A stretch of 6,188 nucleotides of DNA from Candidatus Marinamargulisbacteria bacterium SCGC AG-343-D04 (lineage in GTDB: Bacteria; Margulisbacteria; Marinamargulisbacteria; GCA-2716485; GCA-002719695), in assembly GCA_003265885.1 (NCBI GenBank), contig QFBQ01000064.1:1-6188 (forward strand), written 5' to 3'. Positions 1-5,793 of this stretch are shown in pieces (the stretch's first letter is position 1; the number at the start of each line of letters is the position of its first letter). Both the position numbers and the translations under genes were made by a program. Below the pieces are notes generated by a model. That model was given only the letters and a program-made list of their open reading frames with translations, searched no databases and was not told the origin of the DNA.

Positions 1-848
1 TCGATGATAAGTGTGCTCTGTGGGGTAGATAGTGTCATCATGCGTCCCCAATGGCGTGCATTTAAGAGTCCTTTTTTAACGAGAGTCTGGTCATGAATGG
101 GGGCGATTAAGTCTACAGCTTTCATAGCCAAACTGGCATTAATACATTGAAAATCGCCTTGAAGAGACATATTTTTGGGGAGTTCAGATAAAGGGGGGAT
201 CGCTAAGAAGGGAGCGTGTTTTGTTTCTGCCGTTTGCTTGATGACGTGAAGTGGATCGGCAGGTTGAGTGGTAGATGTGATGATGGGTACGCCTGTCTTT
301 ATAATGCCTGCTTTTTCGGAGGCGATGTCATGTAAGGTGTGTCCCAAGAATTGTTCGTGGTCTTTGGAGATAGAGGTGATCACTGTGACAGCGGGTTTGC
401 AAATTGTAGTAGCATCCAAACGGCCTCCCAAACCAACTTCAAAAATACAAAAATCGGGTTTTTTATCGGCAAAATACATGAATGCCATGAGTGTTAAGGT
501 TTCAAATTCAGTCATACCGTCTTGATGACTTTCTTTAAGTTTTTCAAATAAAGAGACAAAATCATCTGGGGAAATAGGGGTTTCGTTAATGGCAATGCGT
601 TCTGTATAGCAGTTGAGATGAGGCGATGTGAAGGTTCCCACGCTATACCCGGCTTCCATTAAAATACTTTTCGAAAACGCTACGACAGATCCTTTTCCGT
701 TGGTCCCGGCAACATGGATAACCGGAGGACAGTTAAGATGAGGATTTCCATAACGAGCGAAGATGGGAGTAAGACGATCTAACGAATAATCAATCCCTTT
801 TTTGATGGCATATTGGCGGAGTTGAGATAGTGTGTTTTTAAATGTCAT
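1..848 (-). CDS. folC: Bifunctional dihydrofolate synthase / folylpolyglutamate synthase, N-terminal part (cut by window edge)
   Basis: Cytosolic Mur-ligase-family enzyme that joins L-glutamate to dihydropteroate and to the gamma-carboxyl of folates, using ATP. Translating the minus strand from the ATG at 848-846 gives 282 open codons to the window edge. Family motifs appear in the expected order: the ATP-binding loop HVAGTNGKGS at residues 45-54, TSPHL at 74-78, FEVGLGGRLDAT at 136-147, ITSISKDHEQFLG at 157-169 (the usual 'ITNIGxDHxxxLG' segment), SEKAGIIK at 177-184, GDFQCINASLA at 231-241 (matching the HQxxNA element), and the start of the C-terminal domain around WGRM at 267-270. FolC is normally a little over 400 residues, so roughly the last third lies outside the window. 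The frame stays open upstream to a stop at 908-906, but the ATG fits the family N-terminus; no good Shine-Dalgarno precedes it. Codon use looks G+C-richer than in the divergent gene next door. The FolC assignment is secure. Whether it has both synthase activities cannot be told from this part. Confidence 0.95.
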   Translation of the reverse strand, partial: MTFKNTLSQLRQYAIKKGIDYSLDRLTPIFARYGNPHLNCPPVIHVAGTNGKGSVVAFSKSILMEAGYSVGTFTSPHLNCYTERIAINETPISPDDFVSLFEKLKESHQDGMTEFETLTLMAFMYFADKKPDFCIFEVGLGGRLDATTICKPAVTVITSISKDHEQFLGHTLHDIASEKAGIIKTGVPIITSTTQPADPLHVIKQTAETKHAPFLAIPPLSELPKNMSLQGDFQCINASLAMKAVDLIAPIHDQTLVKKGLLNARHWGRMMTLSTPQSTLII

Positions 849-946
849 AGACTCAGGATAGCATATTTCGAGCCCCTGTTCAGTATAGATTTGTATAGAA
901 ATGTTTTAGTAATTTTGGTATACAGTAGGTATAGAATTAGTACTAT
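849..946. promoter_or_regulatory. Divergent promoter region between folC and the kinase-like gene
   Basis: This is the only space for promoters of both flanking genes. Toward folC (minus strand), TATACT at 887-882 is a 5/6 match to the -10 consensus, but I see no good -35 behind it. Toward the plus-strand gene, TGGTATACA at 916-924 resembles an extended -10, and TATAGA at 930-935 is an alternative. Four similar heptamers (GTATAGA at 883, 893 and 929; GTATACA at 918) overlap these elements. Promoter positions are inferred from short matches only. Confidence 0.3.
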
Positions 947-950
947 TTGA

Positions 951-957
951 AGAAGGA
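951..957 (+). promoter_or_regulatory. Ribosome-binding site that favours the ATG at 968
   Basis: AGAAGGA lies 10 nt before ATG 968 but only 1 nt before ATG 959, and it falls inside the frame that would begin at TTG 947. It therefore favours the ATG at 968. No comparable site precedes TTG 947. Confidence 0.5.
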
Positions 958-967
958 CATGTTTAGC

Positions 968-1927
968 ATGGCAGTATCTGGAAGATTAAATATTGTAAAT
1001 GTCTTGGTTGATATTCAAAAAGGTTGCCGTTTAGGCAAAAATATAACAGTTGTTAATCAATCCTTTGAGAGAATGAAATATGCTTGTGTTAGAAAAAAAG
1101 TTCTATGTGAAACTCCACGATATTCTAGGCTTATTCCGGGGATATTAAAGCATGATTTAAATAGTAATTATCCTAATATTGTGGATATGACTCAAGATGA
1201 GAATAAGATGATCGTGTTATTCTCAAATTCTGAACAAAGAGCTCTAATGTTAAAAATGGGAATGAGTTATGACGGTTTAAGTAAAATGTATAGAACGAGA
1301 CCTCATGATACAAAAGGTGAGTTTTTTATTTACGAGTTTGGTTTAAAGAGTAGCGAAAGATTAATCAAATATTGTTTGTCGGATCTTTTAAAATGGACTC
1401 TGCAAGAAAAGGTGATGCTGTGTTTGTTTATAGCCAATGATATGTTAAATATCTTGGGAGAAAACATTTTATTTAAGTTACAAGATTACTCTATCTGTAT
1501 TGATATGGAATCAAAAAAATCTCGGGTTATTCCCATTCCATATAGGGATGAGACAGGATATTCTTTTCAAGAAAGTAAAGGAGGTACTTATCTTCCAGAA
1601 AGTAACGCATATTTATTTCCTTCTGCTGATTTGTTCCAATCAAAAAAGGTAGACTTAGAGAAAGAAAATGTTTTTTTATTGGGAACCTTAATGAGAAAGT
1701 TAATATTAACGAATGAAGAACTTCAAATTCATGAAAGGTTGACTTCTTTTGAGAAAATTAAAGAGGTTGTAGAGGGAGCGTTCCAAACAACAAAACTAGA
1801 AAATGAACATGAAGCCTGTTCTTTTTGTCAGCTTTATAAAAGGTGTATAGATATGGTAGAAGAAAGAAGACCTAGCTTAAAAAGTGTGCTTTCAACTCTT
1901 CAAGGTATCGTAGAAAGTGGCGAATAA
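968..1927 (+). CDS. Unrecognised protein with divergent protein-kinase-like fold, possible pseudokinase
   Basis: I cannot name this gene. Counting from ATG 968 it has 319 residues; starts at TTG 947 (326 residues) or ATG 959 are possible. Several stretches follow the order of protein kinase landmarks: GxxxG (19-23) and ACVRKK (39-44) where the Gly loop and the VAIK lysine would be; YPNIVDM followed by KMIVLF (68-85), like 'HpNIv..lvfE'; FFIYEFG (119-125); an alpha-E-like helix (147-164); GTYLPE (206-211), like the end of an activation segment; ENVFLLGTLM (233-242), like 'sDVfsfGvll'; and C293 followed by RRPSLKSVLSTLQGI, like subdomain XI with its invariant Arg. The catalytic HRD position reads ILFKL (167-171) and the DFG position reads VIPI, so activity looks lost. 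There is no signal peptide or membrane segment, so it is probably cytosolic or secreted by a system that needs no Sec signal. C284, C287 and C293 are close together. Base composition is visibly A/T-richer than in folC and valS, consistent with acquisition. The coding call is firm; the kinase link is inference. Confidence 0.85.
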   Translation: MAVSGRLNIVNVLVDIQKGCRLGKNITVVNQSFERMKYACVRKKVLCETPRYSRLIPGILKHDLNSNYPNIVDMTQDENKMIVLFSNSEQRALMLKMGMSYDGLSKMYRTRPHDTKGEFFIYEFGLKSSERLIKYCLSDLLKWTLQEKVMLCLFIANDMLNILGENILFKLQDYSICIDMESKKSRVIPIPYRDETGYSFQESKGGTYLPESNAYLFPSADLFQSKKVDLEKENVFLLGTLMRKLILTNEELQIHERLTSFEKIKEVVEGAFQTTKLENEHEACSFCQLYKRCIDMVEERRPSLKSVLSTLQGIVESGE

Positions 1928-2114
1928 TTTTTTTGACTTTATACTAATAAAAACGAAATAGGTTAAAGATAGTTTTTGATTTCGATGGTCGGCGTTTATT
2001 TTTGGAGGTTAATGGGTGTGAAAAGACTTTTTAAATGATAATTTAGAGACGTAAATCCATTAGATTTTATAGTGAAGATGTACATAGTTGAATGGCTAAA
2101 GAAACAAAGAGTTG
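1928..2114. other. Intergenic stretch with a possible mini-ORF or gene remnant
   Basis: There is no substantial gene here. A GGAGG at 2004-2008 precedes ATG 2012 (gap 3) and GTG 2018 (gap 9); translation from the GTG would start M-K-R-L-F-K and stop at TGA 2036-2038. The same frame is open from TTG 1976 or ATG 1985 and yields 20 or 17 codons. It could be a tiny peptide, the broken 5' end of a lost gene, or chance. A T7 run at 1928-1934 follows the stop of the kinase-like gene, but I find no convincing hairpin before it. ATGTACAT at 2078-2085 is a short palindrome. Confidence 0.35.
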
Positions 2115-2142
2115 CACACCCCTCAATGTCTTGAGAGGTGTG
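2115..2142 (-). terminator. Intrinsic terminator of the lipoprotein gene
   Basis: Arms 2115-2126 and 2131-2142 form a 12-bp stem with a 4-nt loop, 9 nt beyond the minus-strand stop codon. In minus-strand RNA the one imperfect pair is a G-U wobble; in plus-strand RNA the same position is a C-A mismatch. The minus-strand sequence after the stem (2114 downward) is T-rich but interrupted. The asymmetry and the position support termination of the lipoprotein gene. Some effect on transcripts coming from the kinase-like gene is possible. Confidence 0.8.
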
Positions 2143-2151
2143 TAGTTTGAA

Positions 2152-2943
2152 TTATTTTGCTAAAGCTTTAGATAGTTTTTGATCTAGATCAGCTAGGAAT
2201 TCAGCACGAATTTGGTCAAATTGTTTTTGGTTTTTAGGGGTAATATCAATATAATCTCCCATATTCCCCGGTAAAAATTGTCCCCAGTCGATAGCAGCGT
2301 CAGAATAAAAAGTATGGACCCATCCTTGTCCAAATATGACCTCAGCGTTGTTTGTCCACATCCCCATCTGTACACGAAGCCCCATTTGGAAGCCTTTCAT
2401 TAACATTTTTCGTTTAGGTTTTTTTACTAGTTCTATTTTTATGGTACCTACTGCATCTGTCTTGATGTCATTAGCAACTTCTGCCATAACTGCTTTTTTC
2501 TGAGCATACTTTGCGCTTGCAAAAGGTTCTGGGCTAAAGTAAGTGTCTGTGAGACGATTAAATTTTGTATCTTGTCGGGCAGATAATTTAGATAAAGGTG
2601 TTGTATCACTTAAATTTCTGGCATCTTTGATTGTGAATCCATGTTTTTTAAAAATATTTAAAATTCCTTCATAGGTGTTAAGATAAAATTCTCGTGATTC
2701 TTCATCTATTTCTATTTCTAGAATTTCAGCAGCATCTTTCTTTTTAAGCATTTTTGAACCGGCTTTTAAGACATTTAAACCAGGACCTTCTTTTTCGCCA
2801 TCTTTATTGAACGTGACATAATGTTTACTAAACGAAAGACCTACAATGGTAATGTCATCTACATTTTTCAGTTTTTTTGCGTCTCCACATCCGGCTACAA
2901 GTAAGACTAATAGACTTGCGAGTAAATAATTTTTAACTTTCAT
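2152..2943 (-). CDS. Putative lipoprotein of unknown function
   Basis: Encodes 263 residues with a classic lipoprotein signal: Lys at 2 and 4, a hydrophobic core at about 6-17, and the lipobox L-V-A-G-C with Cys19. Lgt and LspA should therefore lipidate and cleave it, leaving a mature protein that starts C-G-D. In a double-membrane cell, Gly after the Cys would not signal inner-membrane retention. The mature part is Lys-rich, with a predicted mixed alpha/beta body (an ITIVGLSF strand near 31-38, a helix near 86-101, and TDAVGTIKIEL near 162-172). A segment at 183-222 is rich in Gly, Met and Trp, and the C-terminal tail is charged and probably helical (about 237-262). The 'Y...KKAVMAEVANDIKTDAVGTIKIEL' order faintly recalls envelope lipoproteins in which a helix precedes an 'aDav..v..' strand, but I recognise no family. 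The start is well supported by AAAGGAGA with AGGAG 6 nt upstream. It has its own promoter region and terminator, so it is probably monocistronic. Confidence 0.9.
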   Translation of the reverse strand: MKVKNYLLASLLVLLVAGCGDAKKLKNVDDITIVGLSFSKHYVTFNKDGEKEGPGLNVLKAGSKMLKKKDAAEILEIEIDEESREFYLNTYEGILNIFKKHGFTIKDARNLSDTTPLSKLSARQDTKFNRLTDTYFSPEPFASAKYAQKKAVMAEVANDIKTDAVGTIKIELVKKPKRKMLMKGFQMGLRVQMGMWTNNAEVIFGQGWVHTFYSDAAIDWGQFLPGNMGDYIDITPKNQKQFDQIRAEFLADLDQKLSKALAK

Positions 2944-2948
2944 AATCG

Positions 2949-2956
2949 TCTCCTTT
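2949..2956 (-). promoter_or_regulatory. Ribosome-binding site of the lipoprotein gene
   Basis: The minus strand reads AAAGGAGA, with AGGAG ending 6 nt before the ATG at 2943-2941. The identical octamer at the same spacing precedes ftsZ. It fixes the start and suggests efficient translation. Confidence 0.85.
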
Positions 2957-2970
2957 TTTTGTCTAAAGTT

Positions 2971-2999
2971 ATTGTCTCATAAAAAAGAAGAGATACAAA
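2971..2999. promoter_or_regulatory. Possible overlapping divergent promoters (lipoprotein gene and valS)
   Basis: On the minus strand, TTGTAT (2998-2993), a 16-nt gap and GACAAT (2976-2971) form a weak promoter-like pair toward the lipoprotein gene. On the plus strand almost the same bases give TTGTCT (2972-2977), a 16-nt gap and TACAAA (2994-2999) toward valS. Each element is only a partial consensus match. The 106-nt intergenic space is too short for a T-box leader, and I see no such structure. Confidence 0.25.
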
Positions 3000-3043
3000 A
3001 AAAATAAAAATAGTAGTAATTCATTCAAGAGATCTTGCACCCC

Positions 3044-3065
3044 TAAGGAATGCATGAAAAAATAG
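3044..3065 (+). promoter_or_regulatory. Unusual valS translation start region with a three-codon ORF
   Basis: TAAGGA (3044-3049) touches ATG 3050, the first in-frame valS start, leaving no spacer. It is better placed, 4 nt away, for ATG 3054 in another frame, which encodes only Met-Lys-Lys before TAG at 3063-3065. The next in-frame valS ATG is at 3074. Ribosomes might initiate at 3054, terminate, and restart at 3074; this is inference. Confidence 0.3.
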
Positions 3066-5671
3066 ATCTAGTTATGGAATTGCCTAAAAAATACAAACAT
3101 CTAGATGCAGAAGAAAAATGGCGTAGCTTTTGGGAAGAACATGCGACGTATGCATGGGATTCTGATGCCTCACGAGACAACACCTTTTCAGTGGACACTC
3201 CTCCACCCACAGTATCGGGGTCTTTGCATATTGGACATGTGTTTAGTTACACACATACAGACGCTATAGTTCGGTATCAGCGGATGAAAGGGAAGTCTAT
3301 TTTCTACCCAATGGGTTGGGACGATAATGGTTTGCCTACTGAACGACGAGTTCAAAACGTGTTTGGCATACGTTGTCAGCCTGATCTTCCTTATGACTCT
3401 AACTTTGAACTCAATCCCAACCATAAATTAAAAAACAAAGATTTCGTGCCAGTGTCTAGACAAAATTTTATTGAAGCCTGTGAACAACTGACGGCTGAAG
3501 ATGAAAAAGCTTTTGAAACATTGTGGAAGAAGTTGGGATTATCTGTTGATTGGAATTTAAGTTACGAGACGATTAATGATCATTGCAGAATGATTTCACA
3601 ACGGTCGTTTTTGGATTGTGTAGAGCAAGATCGTGTGTACCAACTGGATGCACCTGGCATGTGGGACGTGGATTTTCAAACAGCTGTGGCGCAGGCAGAA
3701 ATAGAAGATAGAAACAAAACAGGAGCGTATCACCATATCCGTTTTGCAGTTGAAGGCAAAGACGATATCGTCATTGCAACCACTCGACCAGAACTCTTAG
3801 CGGCCTGTATTGCCGTAGTGGCACATCCAGATGATGAGCGTTACCAAGATTATTTTGGAAAAACAGCTACGACACCTTTATTTCATGCAAACGTACCTAT
3901 TTTACCAGCAGAACACGCAGATCCTGAGAAGGGGACAGGGATATTGATGATTTGTACTTTTGGAGATAATGATGATGTGATGTGGTGGAAACAATCTAAG
4001 TTGCCATTAAAGCAAATTATTGGAAGAAATGGCTGTTTAATGCCTGTTACGTTTGGACAAGCGCCTTTTGAGTCTGAAAGTCCAGAAGAAGCTCAGGCTC
4101 ATTATGATAGTCTAGTAGGTTTTCGTGCTACAAAGGCACGTAAATTATGTGTAGAAGCGTTGCAAGCTCCGGAATCGTCAGTATGTAAGTCTCAGACTGC
4201 ACTTGTGGGTGAGCCGGAAGTTATGGAGCATCCTGTAAAATACTATGAAAAAGGAGATAGTCCCATTGAATTGATTCCAACACGTCAGTGGTTCATTGAT
4301 ATTTTGTCTATCAAAAAAGAGTTGTTGGCTCAGGGGGAAGCTATCGATTGGCATCCCTCGTTTATGAAAACACGTTATCAAAATTGGGTTGAAGGTCTTA
4401 ATCAAGACTGGTGTATGTCTCGACAACGTTTTTTTGGAGTCCCTTTTCCTGTTTGGTATAAATTAGATGAAAATGCAGATCCTTTATATGACACGCCAAT
4501 TTTTGCAGAGGCGAAGCATTGTCCTTGTGATCCTCTAACACAGTGTCCGCCAGGATATTCAGAAGATCAACGTAATCAGCCGCATGGATTCATTGGAGAT
4601 CCAGATGTAATGGATACTTGGGCTACCTCTTCTTTAACTCCTCAACTTATGAGTCATTGGGGTTTGAATGACGATAGACACCAGTCTGTATTCCCTATGG
4701 ATATTAGACCACAGTCTCATGAAATCATTCGAACATGGGCTTTTTACACCATTGTTAAGGCGTATATTCATGAAAAGAAGATACCTTGGAATAACGTAGT
4801 CATTAGTGGCTGGGTGTTGGATCCAGATCGTAAAAAAATGTCGAAATCGAAAGGCAATGTTGTGACCCCAGAACACTTGCTTGATCAATATTCTTCAGAT
4901 GCAATTCGGTATTGGGCCTGTAAAGCACGATTAGGAGCAGACACTGCCTTTGAAGAAAGTATGTTTGCTATAGGTCAGAAATGTATTACAAAATTATTTA
5001 ATGCATCTAAATTTGTCTGTATGCAGATTTCAGAGTATGACGATTTAACAACGGCAGATATTATAGAGCCTGTTGATCAGGATCTTATGGAGACTTATAG
5101 AAAGTTAATGACTCGAGTTGAAGATTGTTATGAGAGTTTTGATTATGCAGCAGCTCTGGAGGCAACGGAAACAGCATTTTGGATGTTTTGTGATCATTAT
5201 CTTGAACTTGTAAAAACACGTGCATATAAAGAAGAAGATGTGAGTAAGCGTCGTTCAGCTTTGGCTAGTTTGCGCTATAGTTTATCGTTGTTTTGTAGGT
5301 TGTTTGCTCCTGTTTTTCCATATATTACAGAGGAAATATGGTCTTGGATTTTTTCGCAAAGCAGTGCCTCGATTCATAAAGCATCATGGCCAACTCATTC
5401 TGAACTGGATGCTGTACCTGTGGCAGATAGCCCAGCCATTTTGGAGAATGCAATCACAGTGTTATCAGATATAAGAGCAGCAAAAACTCAAGCTCAAAAA
5501 AATATGAAGTTCCCTGTATCACAGTTGACAATAGAATGTTCAGAGTCTGTTTCAGAAAGTCTGAAGAAAGTTCAATCAGATTTAGAAAGAGCGGGATCTA
5601 TAGAAGAATTTGTAATAAAAACTAGTGAGTCTCAGGATGTACTTTTGGCGAACGTGGTTTTAGCTGATTGA
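3050..5671 (+). CDS. valS: Valyl-tRNA synthetase, type 2 (archaeal / actinobacterial / rickettsial form)
   Basis: Cytosolic class I synthetase that charges tRNA-Val with valine and edits mischarged threonine. The 873 residues contain TPPPTVSGSLHIGH (HIGH at 60-63), FYPMGWDDNGLPTERRVQN (85-103), an inserted editing domain at about 220-410 with TTRPELL (244-250), WVEGLNQDWCMSRQRFFGVP (446-465), GDPDVMDTWATSS (516-528), DPDRKKMSKSKGNVVTP (KMSKS at 596-600), and an anticodon-binding helical domain at about 675-800. 'TPPPTVSG' in place of 'PPPNVTG', the length, and the RRVQN and DPDVMDTWATSSLTPQ blocks place it in type 2. The end lacks the long C-terminal coiled coil of typical bacterial ValS. All catalytic motifs look intact. 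Start: ATG 3050 is the earliest in frame (a TAA at 3044-3046 lies just upstream), but TAAGGA abuts it. ATG 3074 (MELPKKY...) fits the usual family N-terminus better and has no clear ribosome-binding site. No terminator hairpin is visible after the stop. Confidence 0.97.
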   Translation: MHEKIDLVMELPKKYKHLDAEEKWRSFWEEHATYAWDSDASRDNTFSVDTPPPTVSGSLHIGHVFSYTHTDAIVRYQRMKGKSIFYPMGWDDNGLPTERRVQNVFGIRCQPDLPYDSNFELNPNHKLKNKDFVPVSRQNFIEACEQLTAEDEKAFETLWKKLGLSVDWNLSYETINDHCRMISQRSFLDCVEQDRVYQLDAPGMWDVDFQTAVAQAEIEDRNKTGAYHHIRFAVEGKDDIVIATTRPELLAACIAVVAHPDDERYQDYFGKTATTPLFHANVPILPAEHADPEKGTGILMICTFGDNDDVMWWKQSKLPLKQIIGRNGCLMPVTFGQAPFESESPEEAQAHYDSLVGFRATKARKLCVEALQAPESSVCKSQTALVGEPEVMEHPVKYYEKGDSPIELIPTRQWFIDILSIKKELLAQGEAIDWHPSFMKTRYQNWVEGLNQDWCMSRQRFFGVPFPVWYKLDENADPLYDTPIFAEAKHCPCDPLTQCPPGYSEDQRNQPHGFIGDPDVMDTWATSSLTPQLMSHWGLNDDRHQSVFPMDIRPQSHEIIRTWAFYTIVKAYIHEKKIPWNNVVISGWVLDPDRKKMSKSKGNVVTPEHLLDQYSSDAIRYWACKARLGADTAFEESMFAIGQKCITKLFNASKFVCMQISEYDDLTTADIIEPVDQDLMETYRKLMTRVEDCYESFDYAAALEATETAFWMFCDHYLELVKTRAYKEEDVSKRRSALASLRYSLSLFCRLFAPVFPYITEEIWSWIFSQSSASIHKASWPTHSELDAVPVADSPAILENAITVLSDIRAAKTQAQKNMKFPVSQLTIECSESVSESLKKVQSDLERAGSIEEFVIKTSESQDVLLANVVLAD

Positions 5672-5749
5672 TTTTACCTTGCTTAAATAATCTATAAAAT
5701 AAAATAAAAAAATATATAAAAAAAACTCTTTTTCTCTGTCATTAGGATG

Positions 5750-5758
5750 TGTTATAAT
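5750..5758 (+). promoter_or_regulatory. Extended -10 promoter of ftsZ
   Basis: TGTTATAAT is a perfect TGN-TATAAT extended -10. The -35 region (around 5730-5735, TTTTCT) is poor, which is common when the extended element is present. Initiation would fall near 5765, giving a leader of about 29 nt. ftsZ is therefore probably transcribed independently of valS. Confidence 0.6.
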
Positions 5759-5780
5759 CACTTTAATATTTACTAGTTTT

Positions 5781-5788
5781 AAAGGAGA
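5781..5788 (+). promoter_or_regulatory. Ribosome-binding site that fixes the TTG start of ftsZ
   Basis: AAAGGAGA, with AGGAG ending 6 nt before the TTG at 5794-5796. No in-frame ATG lies nearby until codon 28, inside the conserved GTPase domain, so the TTG is the real start. Confidence 0.9.
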
Positions 5789-5793
5789 TTGTT

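Larger units (their letters stand above)
5672..5793 (+). other. A/T-rich leader region of ftsZ
   Basis: Between valS and ftsZ, a nearly pure A/T tract at about 5691-5725 (runs of A broken by single T) lies just upstream of the ftsZ promoter, where an UP element or bent DNA would sit. No gene, hairpin terminator or structured leader is visible. Confidence 0.5.

Noticed and set aside
268..525. 85-codon plus-strand frame
   Set aside because: Lies antisense to conserved folC motifs; Cys/Pro-rich translation with no recognisable family.
1928..1934. T7 run as an intrinsic terminator of the kinase-like gene
   Set aside because: No stable hairpin immediately upstream; the only complementary pieces are 5 nt long with a large loop.
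2193..2375. 60-codon minus-strand frame
   Set aside because: Out-of-frame shadow inside the lipoprotein gene.
3026..3037. CAAGA-GA-TCTTG inverted repeat before valS as an operator
   Set aside because: Only 5-bp arms and a single copy; expected by chance at this length.
2944..3049. T-box riboswitch upstream of valS
   Set aside because: Only 106 nt are available, with no T-box-like structure and no terminator hairpin.
3188..3424. 78-codon minus-strand frame
   Set aside because: Antisense to the valS HIGH region, which is clearly coding on the plus strand.
4178..4426. 82-codon minus-strand frame
   Set aside because: Antisense to conserved valS sequence; no motifs of its own.
4466..4518. Metal-binding site in ValS (Cys491, Cys493, Cys499)
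   Set aside because: Three cysteines without a convincing fourth ligand, in a variable loop before the PPGY segment; probably chance.
4634..4888. 84-codon minus-strand frame
   Set aside because: Antisense to the valS KMSKS region; no motifs of its own.
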